Source of the DNA: an uncultured Alphaproteobacteria bacterium
GTDB lineage: Bacteria; Pseudomonadota; Alphaproteobacteria; RF32; CAG-239
Assembly (NCBI GenBank): GCA_934254915.1
Contig: CAKQMH010000001.1
Span: forward strand, 207,838 to 271,837
Length of the DNA stretch: 64,000 nt
Direction of reading: 5' to 3'
A model generated the notes under the pieces. It ran no database searches and was not told the DNA's origin. It saw only the letters and a program-made list of their open reading frames with translations. Positions 1 through 9,797 of this stretch are shown here, one piece after another. Numbering within the stretch: the stretch's first letter is position 1; each line of letters opens with the position of its first letter. A program made the translations under genes and the position numbers.

Positions 1-161
1 ATCAACTAAGCTGAATAACTTCTACAAACATTATCACCCAAAGTCAAGCGTAAAAATTACAAACCATAAACATTTTTCTTATCGTTGGGCCGAAAAATTA
101 ACATTTTATTTTCTTTTTACGAATAGAATTAGATAAATAAGGTCAATCAGAAGAGAATGAA

Positions 162-1391
162 ATGAATAGAAAATCAAATATTTTCAAACGCTTAAGCGTT
201 ATTCTATTGCTTTGCGCCGTTTGCATTGTTTCGGGACATCCGGCTTATGCCGCCAAAGGTCCGGCCTCGTCAATCACGATTGATGCCAATACCGGCGAGG
301 TTTTGTCGTCCTCAAATGCGGATATTCGTCGTTATCCGGCTTCGCTCACCAAACTGATGACCCTTTATATCACTTTTAACGCCTTGGACAAAGGCTTAAT
401 CAAAATGGAAGATAAACTTCCGGTTTCCCGCACGGCTGCCAACCGCTCTCCCTCTAAATTAGGCCTCAGAGTCGGTGAAAAAATCACTGTTCATGACGCG
501 ATAATGGCTTTGATTGTAAAGTCAGCCAATGATTGCGCTACCGTATTGGCCGAAGGTTTGGGCTACAGCGAAGAAAATTTTGCTAAAACCATGACTGAAG
601 TAGCCCATGAACTTGGTATGAAAAACACCACTTTCAAAAATGCTTCCGGTCTGCCCAATTCACAGCAAAAGACCACTGCCCGCGACATGGCGACTTTAGG
701 CGCGGCGATGTATCACCATTTTCCGCAATATTATAAATTATTTGCCACCACCAAGTTTACCTACAAAGGCAAAACCCTTTACACTCACAACCATTTACTT
801 AAGAGTTTCAAAGGCGCTGACGGAATGAAAACCGGTTTTACCAACGCGGCCGGTTACAATATCGTAACCTCAGCCGAACGCAACGGCCATCGAGTTATTG
901 CCGTCACTATGGGACACAACACCATTAAAGAACGCGACCGCAAAGTTGCTTCGTTAATGGATAAAGGCTTGCAAAAAATTGCTTTGTCCGAACATCTGGA
1001 AACACCGAACCTGTTTGCCCAAACCGAAACCATATCATCGCACTCATTGCTTGATGAAACCTCAGCTGCCGACACCAAGACCGCCGGCAATTGGGGTATC
1101 CAAATCGGAGCTTTTTCCAACTATGCTAAGGCTCGCAACTATGCTCTGGACATAAAACGCCAAATCAAAAAACATTATGCTTATGCGGCAAAAGCATCGG
1201 TTAATGTCGAACCGGCTCATAAAGGCTCAGCGGTTGTTTATCGCTCCAAACTTGTCGGCTTTGCAAAAAATGAAGCGGATAAAACTTGTAATAGTTTGAA
1301 AAAGTCAAACAAGTCATGTATAGTCGTTGCATCAAATACAACGCAACAACTGGTTATGGCTAACATTGACAATGACAGAAACAAACACTAA
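162..1391 (+). CDS. dacA: D-alanyl-D-alanine carboxypeptidase (S11/PBP5 type) with SPOR domain
   Basis: Periplasmic penicillin-binding carboxypeptidase that trims the terminal D-Ala of peptidoglycan stem peptides. A signal peptide spans about residues 1-31 (cleavage after AYA). The three S11 active-site motifs are present and well spaced: SLTK at 61-64, SAN at 121-123 and KTG at 223-225. Residues about 310-395, starting NWGIQIGAF, form a C-terminal SPOR domain, which binds denuded septal glycan in this family, so action at the division site is likely. This carboxypeptidase-SPOR fusion is common in Alphaproteobacteria. The end overlaps the start of mipZ, suggesting coupling with division-site control. 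The ATG at 162 has only a weak purine-rich ribosome site. Confidence 0.93.
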   Translation: MNRKSNIFKRLSVILLLCAVCIVSGHPAYAAKGPASSITIDANTGEVLSSSNADIRRYPASLTKLMTLYITFNALDKGLIKMEDKLPVSRTAANRSPSKLGLRVGEKITVHDAIMALIVKSANDCATVLAEGLGYSEENFAKTMTEVAHELGMKNTTFKNASGLPNSQQKTTARDMATLGAAMYHHFPQYYKLFATTKFTYKGKTLYTHNHLLKSFKGADGMKTGFTNAAGYNIVTSAERNGHRVIAVTMGHNTIKERDRKVASLMDKGLQKIALSEHLETPNLFAQTETISSHSLLDETSAADTKTAGNWGIQIGAFSNYAKARNYALDIKRQIKKHYAYAAKASVNVEPAHKGSAVVYRSKLVGFAKNEADKTCNSLKKSNKSCIVVASNTTQQLVMANIDNDRNKH

Positions 1392-2175
1392 AAAAGCACA
1401 CATCATCGTTATCAGCAACGAAAAAGGCGGCACCGGCAAATCAACGATTGCCATGCATTTAGCTATCAAACTCATGCAGGAAAAATTTGCCATTGCCACT
1501 ATGGATTTGGACGGACGTCAGGGCAGTTTGACTAAGTATATTGCCAACCGCCGCGATTTTTGCCAACAAAAGAAGATAAAATTGCCGATTCCCGAACATT
1601 TTTGTTTTACCCCCGAGTCAAACCCCTATTTGTTCCAAAACGAACGCGAAAAAGTTGCTGCGAAAATTTTTGAGTTGTCCAATTCTTTTGATGCCGTTAT
1701 CATTGACACGCCGGGAACTAAGAACTATCTGTTTGAAGAAGCTCACCGCCACGCCGATACGGTTATAACCCCGATAAGCGACAGCCTGATTGACCTCAAT
1801 GTCATTGCCGATATTGATTATGCAACCGGCAAGGTAAAAGCTCCCGGCCACTATGCCGACTTTATCTGGGAAGCCAAAAAGTTTTTAGCCGCCCAAGGCA
1901 AACCTTACCTCAACTGGATTGTCACCGGCAACAAAACTTCTTCCCGTTCCAAAAACAAAGGCATTGTTTTTAATTATTTGGAAAAACTGGCTAAATTATA
2001 CGGTTTTCGTTTTATTGAAGGGCTTAAAGACCGCGTAATTTACCGCGAACTGTTTCTGGAAGGCCTTACCGTTTTAGATATGCAGCACCCTAAACTCAAG
2101 ATGCGCATGACCATGTCGCACCTTGCCGCCAAAATGGAAATTCGCAAATTAGCCGAATTTATCAGCCCCGAATAA
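1372..2175 (+). CDS. mipZ: MipZ-like ParA-family division-plane positioning ATPase
   Basis: ParA/MinD-superfamily ATPase. In Caulobacter, MipZ binds ParB at the poles and inhibits FtsZ polymerisation, placing the ring at midcell. The deviant Walker A motif NEKGGTGKST lies at residues 16-25, followed by the MDLDGRQGS segment and IIDTPG, which match MipZ better than plasmid ParA; the NRR motif after the second strand is also MipZ-like. I chose the ATG at 1372 (267 aa) because family similarity starts just after it; an upstream in-frame start at 1327 would add 15 non-conserved residues. It overlaps the carboxypeptidase gene by 20 bp. The Walker B-like region and C-terminal helices are intact and the length is normal. 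Confidence 0.88.
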   Translation: MTETNTKKAHIIVISNEKGGTGKSTIAMHLAIKLMQEKFAIATMDLDGRQGSLTKYIANRRDFCQQKKIKLPIPEHFCFTPESNPYLFQNEREKVAAKIFELSNSFDAVIIDTPGTKNYLFEEAHRHADTVITPISDSLIDLNVIADIDYATGKVKAPGHYADFIWEAKKFLAAQGKPYLNWIVTGNKTSSRSKNKGIVFNYLEKLAKLYGFRFIEGLKDRVIYRELFLEGLTVLDMQHPKLKMRMTMSHLAAKMEIRKLAEFISPE

Positions 2176-2235
2176 CCTTGTCTTTTTCATCTCGCATCTT
2201 ATTGTTAATAACAGCTGACAACTAGCTCTTTGTGC

Positions 2236-2263
2236 TTGTCATTGCGGCTTGTTGTGCTAAAAT
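2236..2263 (+). promoter_or_regulatory. Sigma-70-type promoter for pgm
   Basis: A -35 box TTGTCA (2236-2241) and a -10 box TAAAAT (2258-2263) are separated by 16 bp in the gap between mipZ and pgm. A good ribosome site (AAGGAG) precedes the pgm ATG. The assignment is by consensus only. Confidence 0.5.
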
Positions 2264-2307
2264 CAGCATCATTGAAATCAATCTGTTATTTTTATTAAGG
2301 AGTTGCT

Positions 2308-3927
2308 ATGATTAAAATCGTTGTCACCACACCTTATGATGACCAAAAAATGGGAACCGGCGGCTTGCGTAAAAAGACTAAAGTCGTTATGCAGCCTAAT
2401 TACTTTGAAAACTTTATGCAAAGTATTTTCAACACTATCGGCGACTTACACGGCAAAACCTTTGTTGTCGGAGGCGACGGACGTTTCTACAACAATATAG
2501 CAATCCAGAAACTGATTAAAATGGCCGCAGCCAACGGCGTTGCCAAGTTAATCATCGGACAGAACGGCTTCCTGTCAACTCCGGCTTCATCCAACATTTT
2601 GTTGAAAAACAAAACTGACGGTGGTTTTGTGCTATCGGCCTCGCATAACCCCGGCGGCGAAAACGGTGACTTCGGCATCAAATATGCTAACGAAACCGGC
2701 GGACAAATTCCGACTTCGGTCAGCGATAAAATTTTTGAAACCTCCAAACACATTACCGAATACAAAATTTTTGACGCCCCGGATATAGATTTATCCAAAA
2801 TCGGCACTCAGAAACTTGGTGATATGGTTATTGAAGTTATTGATCCGGTTAAAGATTATGTCGAAATGATGGAACGCATTTTTGACTTTGCCGCCCTCAA
2901 AAAATTATTTGCCAATGGCTTTACCATGCGTTTTGATGCGATGAATGCGGTTACCGGCCCTTATGCCGTGCGCATTTTTGAGGAAATCCTTGGTGCTGCC
3001 AAGGGTTCGGTTGTCCACGCACAACCGCTGCCTGACTTCGGCGGACTTCATCCCGATCCGAACTTGGTTTATGCCAAAGACTTAGTCGACTATATGTTTT
3101 CTGCTGATGCGGCTGATTTTGCCGGCGCTAATGACGGCGACGGCGACCGTAATATGATTTTGGGACGTAAGTTTTTTGTTACCCCCAGCGACAGTTTGGC
3201 GATTTTAACCGATAACTTCAAACTTATTCCGGCCTACAAAAACGGCATTTACGGCGTCGGCAAATCCGCTGCCACATCTTCGGCGGTCGGACGCGTGGCC
3301 AAAGCGCACAATATCGGCTATTACGAAGTTCCGACCGGTTGGAAATACTTTGTCAACCTTATGGATTCGAACCGTATAACTTTCTGCGGCGAGGAAAGCT
3401 TCGGTACCGGCTCATCACACATTCGCGAAAAAGACGGTATTTGGGCTGTTTTGTTCTGGCTCAGCATTATTGCCGCCACCGGCAAATCGGTTGAACAAAT
3501 CACCCGCGAACATTGGGCTAAATACGGCCGCAGCTATTATATGCGTTTTGACTTTGAAGGGATTTCCACCGCAATTGCCGACAAACTCATGGCCGATTTG
3601 GAACAAAAATTGCCGACTTTGAACGGTCATAACTTCGGCGAATTCACGGTTGCCAACGCCGCTCCGTTTATCTATCATGATCCGGTGGACGGCAGTACCA
3701 CTAAAAACGGCTTGATTATCACTTTTACCGACGGCTCGCGCATTGTCTACCGCTTGTCCGGCACCGGTTCGAGCGGAGCAACCATTCGCGTTTATTTGGA
3801 ACGTTACAGCGCCGACAACCTTTCAGCCGAACCGTTGAAAATGTTAACCGAATTACTGCGGATTGCTCTCAGCGTCGCCGAAATTCCCGAACGGACAGGA
3901 AAACACCAGGCTGATGTTGTTACTTAA
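2308..3927 (+). CDS. pgm: Alpha-D-glucose phosphate-specific phosphoglucomutase
   Basis: Interconverts glucose-1-phosphate and glucose-6-phosphate in the cytoplasm, linking glycolysis to UDP-glucose and thus to the polysaccharide genes at 38-46 kb. At 539 aa it has PGM1-family length. Signatures seen: GTGGLRKKT at 16-24, the phosphoserine loop SASHNPGG with Ser112 as the phosphate carrier, the metal loop DGDGDR at 276-281, the sugar-binding GEESFG, and a C-terminal phosphate-binding RLSGTGSSGAT. This is the PGM1 type rather than the ManB/PMM-PGM type. It has its own promoter and a strong ribosome site, and its end overlaps the next gene by 14 bp. Confidence 0.95.
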   Translation: MIKIVVTTPYDDQKMGTGGLRKKTKVVMQPNYFENFMQSIFNTIGDLHGKTFVVGGDGRFYNNIAIQKLIKMAAANGVAKLIIGQNGFLSTPASSNILLKNKTDGGFVLSASHNPGGENGDFGIKYANETGGQIPTSVSDKIFETSKHITEYKIFDAPDIDLSKIGTQKLGDMVIEVIDPVKDYVEMMERIFDFAALKKLFANGFTMRFDAMNAVTGPYAVRIFEEILGAAKGSVVHAQPLPDFGGLHPDPNLVYAKDLVDYMFSADAADFAGANDGDGDRNMILGRKFFVTPSDSLAILTDNFKLIPAYKNGIYGVGKSAATSSAVGRVAKAHNIGYYEVPTGWKYFVNLMDSNRITFCGEESFGTGSSHIREKDGIWAVLFWLSIIAATGKSVEQITREHWAKYGRSYYMRFDFEGISTAIADKLMADLEQKLPTLNGHNFGEFTVANAAPFIYHDPVDGSTTKNGLIITFTDGSRIVYRLSGTGSSGATIRVYLERYSADNLSAEPLKMLTELLRIALSVAEIPERTGKHQADVVT

Positions 3928-5038
3928 GCGACATATCGGAGCTTTGTGCTTATATACGGCTGCGGCATTGGCTTTCTGCCCGAAAGCTGATGCCGGTCTG
4001 GCTGGTTTTACCCAAGCCCACCCCTACACTTATGAAGAAGAACTCCTGAAAATGGATGTTCCTCCGCTGCATATTGACAACTACCGTGAAAAAATGCGCT
4101 ATAATCTGATTATGCTGATTGATTATATCAAACAACAAAAACCGGATTTTCAGATTATTGCCCATGAGGGAACGGAACTTTTAAGCAAAAGCGTATGGGA
4201 AAGTCATCTGGAAGGCTATAACGAAACCCGAGCGAAAGGCGAAACCGCCCAAGACCCGTCTTTTCTTATCAGCCGCCGGGACAGCGCCAAAATTTCCGAA
4301 CCGCCGGTTGGATCTTTAGCCCGTCGCTACCTTAACTCCGTTGACGCGATAGCTTTCAACAATGTTTATTGCGGCAAAAGCAATTTGCCTCAAAAGTTTT
4401 TAGACAAACATCATATCCGCACCATCGCCATTGACAACTGCCCTGATGAGCTGGAGCTTGACCGCGCCATTATCCGCTCGGTTATGGACAAGCGTTTATT
4501 CTATGGTTTCAGCAACTTAAGTAACGCTTTTAACAATATAAACCTTCAACCGCTGATAAATGAAACCGCGCAAAATGTCACCGGCGTGAAAGATGCCAAC
4601 AACATTCTTTTCCTGCTTGATGATAACAACTATGGTCATAAATATGACTTGATTGCCGCTTTGCGCGAAACCAACTATGATATTGTTGTCATCTCGCCGT
4701 TATTTCATCAACAAACGCCGTACACGGCTGAAGAAATCAGTTCCCTGCAATACAAAAAAAACGGCACGCGCCGCTTACTGATTGCCGAAATGAACGTCTC
4801 TGAAGCCAACGCACTGGCCTATTATTGGCAGCGGGATTGGAAAATCGGCAATCCCGAATGGTTGATTCGCGCTTCACTTGCCAATGAAAATTCAGCCATT
4901 ACCGCCTATTGGCATCCCCAATGGCAGCGGATTATGGCCGGCTATTTTAAAAGCATTGCCGACAGCGGCTATGACGGCGTGTTTTTTACCGGAATTGAAA
5001 ACCATAACTATTTTGAAAAACAACTGCCGTTGGAGTAA
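3914..5038 (+). CDS. Exported GH114/TM1410-like TIM-barrel protein
   Basis: A probable secreted protein of 374 aa with a signal peptide ending near KADA (residue 27). The segments HEGTELL, AEMNVSEANALAYYW and GYDGVFF follow the pattern of the TM1410/endo-alpha-1,4-polygalactosaminidase-like (GH114) family, whose members act on extracellular polysaccharides. Two acidic positions I expect in the family, an E near EDLFYG and a D in YLD, appear here as N (AFNNVYCG) and T (VFFTGIE), so catalysis may be altered or lost. I chose the ATG at 3914 because a signal peptide follows directly and AGG lies just upstream; the longer reading runs deep into pgm. It sits between pgm and fliQ in one apparent transcription unit, an unusual place. 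The family call is moderate; the exact activity is unknown. Confidence 0.6.
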   Translation: MLLLKRHIGALCLYTAAALAFCPKADAGLAGFTQAHPYTYEEELLKMDVPPLHIDNYREKMRYNLIMLIDYIKQQKPDFQIIAHEGTELLSKSVWESHLEGYNETRAKGETAQDPSFLISRRDSAKISEPPVGSLARRYLNSVDAIAFNNVYCGKSNLPQKFLDKHHIRTIAIDNCPDELELDRAIIRSVMDKRLFYGFSNLSNAFNNINLQPLINETAQNVTGVKDANNILFLLDDNNYGHKYDLIAALRETNYDIVVISPLFHQQTPYTAEEISSLQYKKNGTRRLLIAEMNVSEANALAYYWQRDWKIGNPEWLIRASLANENSAITAYWHPQWQRIMAGYFKSIADSGYDGVFFTGIENHNYFEKQLPLE

Positions 5039-5044
5039 CGTTTT

Positions 5045-5311
5045 ATGAATGAAGTAGAAGTTTTAGACATCACCCGTGACGCTGTTTTCACCCTGCTTAA
5101 AGTTGTTACTCCGGTTTTATTGGTCGCCCTGCTTATCGGTTTGATTATTGGTATATTTCAGGCTCTGACGCAAATTCAGGAAATGACTTTGGCTTTTGTT
5201 CCCAAAATCATCAGTGTTTTTGTCACTCTGATTATCCTTTTCCCTTTTATGTTTAATCAGATGCGGAATCTGACCGAAGGTTTGTTTGATAAAATCGTTA
5301 CGGGCGGATAG
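5045..5311 (+). CDS. fliQ: Flagellar type III export protein FliQ
   Basis: A small inner-membrane subunit of the flagellar export gate, which forms the FliP-FliQ-FliR pore. The 88-aa length is standard. There are two hydrophobic helices (about 16-38 and 50-72) with the conserved GLIIGIFQALTQIQEMTL connection between them. It starts 6 bp after the upstream gene and is followed 2 bp later by fliR, so the three export genes are translationally linked. fliP is not in this window. Confidence 0.96.
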   Translation: MNEVEVLDITRDAVFTLLKVVTPVLLVALLIGLIIGIFQALTQIQEMTLAFVPKIISVFVTLIILFPFMFNQMRNLTEGLFDKIVTGG

Positions 5312-5313
5312 AT

Positions 5314-6069
5314 ATGGCCGAAATCTTAAACCTCAACCTCTACCAATTTTTAATGGTCTTTTTAAGGGTCGGCTCAGCCTTGATGTTGATGCCGGGGTTT
5401 TCGTCATCTTATGTTAACACCCAAGTCCGCTTATCGGCTGCTTTGGCTTTGTCCGTAGTTTTAATGCCGGTTATCGCATCGCACTTGCCGCCGGCTCCGT
5501 CTGATTTTGCCGTTCTGCTCCAATATATTTTATATGAAATCACTATCGGTGTTTTTTTAGCCGTTATTATGCAAACCATTTATGCATCGTTAAACTTAGC
5601 CGGAAACCTTGCCGGACAGGCTATTGGTTTTTCTAATGCGCAAAACTTTGATCCTGCCTTTCAAACTCAATCTATTGTCGTTGAAACTTTTTTAAGCATT
5701 ACCGCCCTTACCGTTATATTTTTGACCGATTTGCACCACACAATGCTCAGTGCCGTAATTGACAGTTATTACCTTTTTCCGGTCGGCGAAGCACTGCCAT
5801 TGGGCGACTTTTCCAATCAGCTTAGCCAAACCGTCAATAATTCATTCATTATCGGCTTTAAGCTTGGCGCTCCGTTTATTGCTTTCAGCATTGTGTTTTA
5901 TGTCGGCATGGGGCTGGTTTCACGCCTGATGCCGCAGTTAAACATCTTTTTTCTGTCCCTGCCGCTGCAAATTTATTTGGGATTAGGCCTGCTGTTTATC
6001 ACCACTCCGATGATAATTATGTGGTTTACCCAATATTTTGCCGACGGACTTTACCTGTATCAGCATTAG
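5314..6069 (+). CDS. fliR: Flagellar type III export protein FliR
   Basis: Integral-membrane export-gate subunit, 251 aa, with about six hydrophobic segments. Family features include the N-terminal FLRVGSALMLMPGF, the central GQAIGFSNAQNFDP (the FliR pattern GxxxGFxxAxxxDP) and a hydrophobic C-terminus. It joins FliP and FliQ in the export pore and contacts FlhB. The next gene, flhB, follows after 13 bp with its own AGGAGG site. Fusion of FliR to FlhB, known in some bacteria, is not present here. Confidence 0.95.
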   Translation: MAEILNLNLYQFLMVFLRVGSALMLMPGFSSSYVNTQVRLSAALALSVVLMPVIASHLPPAPSDFAVLLQYILYEITIGVFLAVIMQTIYASLNLAGNLAGQAIGFSNAQNFDPAFQTQSIVVETFLSITALTVIFLTDLHHTMLSAVIDSYYLFPVGEALPLGDFSNQLSQTVNNSFIIGFKLGAPFIAFSIVFYVGMGLVSRLMPQLNIFFLSLPLQIYLGLGLLFITTPMIIMWFTQYFADGLYLYQH

Positions 6070-6082
6070 CAAAGGAGGATAA

Positions 6083-7156
6083 ATGGTCGCACCTGAAGAC
6101 GATGACGAATCCTCCAAAACGGAAGAACCGTCCGAACGCAAAATAAGTAAAGCCAAAGAAGAAGGCGATGTCGCAATTTCGCAGGAAGCCAAAAGCTTTA
6201 TTATGCTTTTGGGCATGTTGTTTGTGATTTGGTTAGTCTTGCCGCTGATTTTCAAATGGTTTTACATTATGTCTCTGCGCTATATCGAAAATGCCGGACA
6301 AATGGATATCGCCCCTATGGAGTTTAAGGTTTTGTTGTGGCAAAACGGTTTAGGCTTGCTTAAACTGCTTGCCATTCCGTTTATTATCTTTATGGTTTTA
6401 GGCGTGGTTGCCAGCATCAGCCAAACCGGTTTTATTTATGCCCCCAAAAAACTTGAACCTAATTGGAACAAACTTAACATTTTTGCCGCCCTGCCCAATT
6501 TTATCAATATGAAAAAAATTGTTGAAAGCTTGAAAGGTATCATCAAAATTGCGGTTATAACCTTCGTGGCGGTTTTAGTGGTAAAACCCTACGTTCCCGA
6601 AGTAAATCTTTTACCTTCAATGGAAACCATCGCTATTTTAAAGTTCATCCACCACATTGTCGTATTGCTGCTTTTTACGGTTGTGATTGCCGTATTGCTG
6701 ATTGCGCTGGTCGACTACTTGTACCAACGCTATGCCCACTTAAAAAAGCTGCGTATGACCAAGCAGGAAGTTAAAGAAGAATACAAACAAATGGAAGGTG
6801 ATCCGATGGTAAAATCACGGATTCGCCAAATTCGTATGGAACGCGCCCGTCATCGTATGATGGAAAATGTTCCCAAAGCCGATGTGGTTATTGTCAACCC
6901 GACGCATTACGCCGTGGCTTTGGAATATAAAATGGGCGAAATGGACGCGCCGAAAGTCACGGCCAAAGGTGTTGATAATGTCGCTTTGCGCATTAAAGCT
7001 TTAGCCGAGGATAATGATGTTCCGATTGTGGAAAATCCGCCTTTGGCGCGTGCCTTGTTTGCCTCCACTGAGCTGGACCAAACCATACCGGAAGAACACT
7101 TTAAAGCTGTCGCTGAGGTAATTAGCTATGTTATGCAACTCAAAAATCAACAATAG
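6083..7156 (+). CDS. flhB: Flagellar export switch protein FlhB
   Basis: FlhB switches export from rod/hook to filament substrates. This 357-aa protein has the expected short charged N-terminus (SSKTEEPSERKISKAKEEG), four membrane helices between about residues 35 and 215, and a cytoplasmic domain with the autocleavage motif NPTH at 272-275 followed by YAVAL. Cleavage between N and P is the established switch event, so it looks functional. A strong AGGAGG precedes the ATG. The last 29 bp overlap the start of cckA, an arrangement that matches Caulobacter. Confidence 0.97.
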   Translation: MVAPEDDDESSKTEEPSERKISKAKEEGDVAISQEAKSFIMLLGMLFVIWLVLPLIFKWFYIMSLRYIENAGQMDIAPMEFKVLLWQNGLGLLKLLAIPFIIFMVLGVVASISQTGFIYAPKKLEPNWNKLNIFAALPNFINMKKIVESLKGIIKIAVITFVAVLVVKPYVPEVNLLPSMETIAILKFIHHIVVLLLFTVVIAVLLIALVDYLYQRYAHLKKLRMTKQEVKEEYKQMEGDPMVKSRIRQIRMERARHRMMENVPKADVVIVNPTHYAVALEYKMGEMDAPKVTAKGVDNVALRIKALAEDNDVPIVENPPLARALFASTELDQTIPEEHFKAVAEVISYVMQLKNQQ

Positions 7157-9782
7157 ACCCGACAAACTGCTGCAATCGACCCTGATTAAGCTGGCTTTTG
7201 CTTTGGTAATCCTGACTTCTGTCATTATTCTGTTCTTTTTGTATCCTGAGTACTATCTCTATCTGGTAGCACTGACGGCGGCTTTGGTATCATATTGTTT
7301 GTTGCTCACTATCAACACCTTGGAAGCCGGTGAAGAAGCCATAACCTACGGCGGCTTTGCCAATGAAATTTTACGCCACGACTTTCGCGCCCAATGCATT
7401 GAAAACTCGCTCGGAGAAAATATTTTGCTGAATGATCCGGCCCGCGATTTATTAAAAGACCGTTCGGTATTGCATTTTTTGGAACAATATCTGGCTGAAG
7501 GACAAAATAACAAACCGGCATTTTACCGCCTGCAAACCGCTGCCCAAAATCTTACGCCTGAAAAAGTCACGCTGTCTTTAAGTCTGCATCATACCGAAGA
7601 CCGCATTTTCAATGAAATGGAGTGGTTCGAAGTTTCCGTCCGCCCGATTTACCTGAAGCGTTCCGATATTTTTGAAGGTGCGTTTTCTATCAAAAAAATC
7701 AAAAAAGAAACTTATTTATTTTGGTGTCTGGATAATATTACTGCCGAAAAAAATATGGAACATATTTTTCAAATCGAACGCAAGTCACTGCATGACTTTT
7801 TGGACGATTTGCCGGTCGGACTTTATACCTTGGGAAAAGACGATACGTTAGAATATGTCAATCGCTGTTTTGCCGATTTTCTGGGCTTGCCGGTTGAGGA
7901 AGCTGCCGGACGGCATTTGCGCGATTTTTTGGCGACCAATTGTGAACTCCCGCCGCGGCAGGATTGCTGGAAAGGCAGCCTGCATTTTGTTAACGCCGAT
8001 AAAGAAGTCCGTGAAAGTCTGGTTTTTCAAAACAGCTATCGTGAAGAACAAAACTACAAAATGCGCGGCGTGGTCGTTACCCAAATCCCCGCAGCCGATG
8101 ATTTCCGCCAACGTATGGAAGAAGCTTATGACAAGATTAGTTGGTTGTTTAACAATGCGCCGGTCGGCATTATCTTTTTAAATCTGCAGGGCAAAATTCT
8201 TGAATGTAATCCGGTTGCTTTTAACTTTTTCAACGTCTCGCATGATAAGCTGTTGCAGCAAAGCCTGTTTGACTTCATAAACCAAGACGAAATTTCTTCT
8301 TTACTCAAAGGCTTTGACTTTGTTCGCGCTCACCCGTTGGCCTCCTCAACGGTTGATATCCACCTCAACAGTGCCGCCAAAGATGCTGTCGCTTCGCTTT
8401 ATATCAGCTCCATGCAGCGTTTTTATGCGGCGGCTAATCCGGCATCCGAAGGTTTTGTTCTCTATCTGATTGATGCCACCAAGCAAAAAAATCTGGAATT
8501 ACAATTTGCACAGGCGCAAAAAATGCAGGCCGTAGGTCAATTAGCCGGCGGCGTTGCCCATGATTTCAACAACCTTTTGACGGCAATGATCGGCTTTACC
8601 GATTTGTTATTGCAGCGCCACGGCGTCGGCGACCCGTCATTCCCCGATTTAATTCAGATTAAGCAAAATGCTAACCGCGCCGCCGGTTTGGTTCGCCAGT
8701 TGCTGGCTTTTTCGCGCAAACAACCGCTCAAACCCAAGCTGATTGATGTTACCGACAACTTTGCCGAATTAAGCCATATGCTTAAACGAATTTTAGGAGA
8801 ACAAATCTCCCTCCGGTTTCACTACGGACGCGATTTAGGCTATATTCGCGTTGATCCGGTACAGTTTTCACAAGTTATTATCAATCTGGCGGTCAATGCC
8901 AAAGATGCCATGAACGGCAGCGGAACACTGGACATTACTACGCGCACTGATGTTCTGACCGAAAATTATCAATTCGGCGATGATACCGTCAAACCCGGAG
9001 AATTTGTGGTTATTGATGTTAAAGACAGCGGCTGCGGTATTCCGCCGGAAAATATGAATCGAATTTTTGACCCCTTCTTTTCAACCAAACAAAATGTGGT
9101 CGGCTCTGGCACCGGTTTAGGTCTGGCCATGGTTTATGGTATTGTCCGCCAAACCGAAGGTTTTATCAAAGTTGACAGTGAGCTTAATCGCGGCACGACC
9201 TTTTCGATTTATCTGCCGCGCTTTGAAACGGCCGAAGATGAGGAAAAACATCCCGACAATAAAGATATTTTGACCCGCAAAGACGGAACTCCGATTCTTA
9301 TGGTTCAAGAAAAAATTTCCACCCCGGTAACGGTTGATCAAAAAATTTTGCTGGGGCTTAATGTGTCTAACGCTATCGATCGCAGCCATACCCCCAGCAC
9401 CTCTGAAGCCGAAAAAATACGCATTCTGTTTGTTGAGGATGAGGATTCGGTTCGCACCTTTGGTGTCCGCGCTCTCAAAAAGAAGGGGTATGATGTCATC
9501 GGTTGCAATTCGGCTGAAAACGCCTTAGAATACATCGCAAAAGATGCCCATTTCAATATGCTGATTACGGATATGGTTATGCCGGGAATGACCGGCGCGC
9601 AGCTGACCAAAATCATTAAAGAAAAAATTCCGCATATCCGCGTTATTCTGGCCTCCGGTTATTCTGAAGAAATTGTCCGTCAGGAACTGGATAATTTTGA
9701 TGATTTTGATTTTATCACCAAACCTTACAGCCTTGGTGACTTGACAGCCAAAGTTTTTGATGTCTTAAATAAGGATAAATAA
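7128..9782 (+). CDS. cckA: CckA-type hybrid sensor histidine kinase
   Basis: Membrane hybrid kinase of 884 aa. In Caulobacter, CckA phosphorylates CtrA and CpdR through ChpT and so controls cell-cycle progression and early flagellar genes. Two adjacent membrane helices lie at about 20-65, then PAS-like segments (about 215-330 and 335-450), a HisKA domain with phospho-acceptor His478 in GVAHDFNNLL, an ATPase domain with DSGCGIP and GTGLGLAMVYGIV boxes, and a C-terminal receiver with acidic pocket EDED and phospho-acceptor Asp815 in ITDMVMPG. The HDFNN H-box and the position after flhB support CckA over other hybrid kinases. It is longer than Caulobacter CckA, mostly before the kinase core. Its start lies inside flhB. 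Confidence 0.88.
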   Translation: MLCNSKINNRPDKLLQSTLIKLAFALVILTSVIILFFLYPEYYLYLVALTAALVSYCLLLTINTLEAGEEAITYGGFANEILRHDFRAQCIENSLGENILLNDPARDLLKDRSVLHFLEQYLAEGQNNKPAFYRLQTAAQNLTPEKVTLSLSLHHTEDRIFNEMEWFEVSVRPIYLKRSDIFEGAFSIKKIKKETYLFWCLDNITAEKNMEHIFQIERKSLHDFLDDLPVGLYTLGKDDTLEYVNRCFADFLGLPVEEAAGRHLRDFLATNCELPPRQDCWKGSLHFVNADKEVRESLVFQNSYREEQNYKMRGVVVTQIPAADDFRQRMEEAYDKISWLFNNAPVGIIFLNLQGKILECNPVAFNFFNVSHDKLLQQSLFDFINQDEISSLLKGFDFVRAHPLASSTVDIHLNSAAKDAVASLYISSMQRFYAAANPASEGFVLYLIDATKQKNLELQFAQAQKMQAVGQLAGGVAHDFNNLLTAMIGFTDLLLQRHGVGDPSFPDLIQIKQNANRAAGLVRQLLAFSRKQPLKPKLIDVTDNFAELSHMLKRILGEQISLRFHYGRDLGYIRVDPVQFSQVIINLAVNAKDAMNGSGTLDITTRTDVLTENYQFGDDTVKPGEFVVIDVKDSGCGIPPENMNRIFDPFFSTKQNVVGSGTGLGLAMVYGIVRQTEGFIKVDSELNRGTTFSIYLPRFETAEDEEKHPDNKDILTRKDGTPILMVQEKISTPVTVDQKILLGLNVSNAIDRSHTPSTSEAEKIRILFVEDEDSVRTFGVRALKKKGYDVIGCNSAENALEYIAKDAHFNMLITDMVMPGMTGAQLTKIIKEKIPHIRVILASGYSEEIVRQELDNFDDFDFITKPYSLGDLTAKVFDVLNKDK

Positions 9783-9797
9783 ACAAAGGATATTCTC

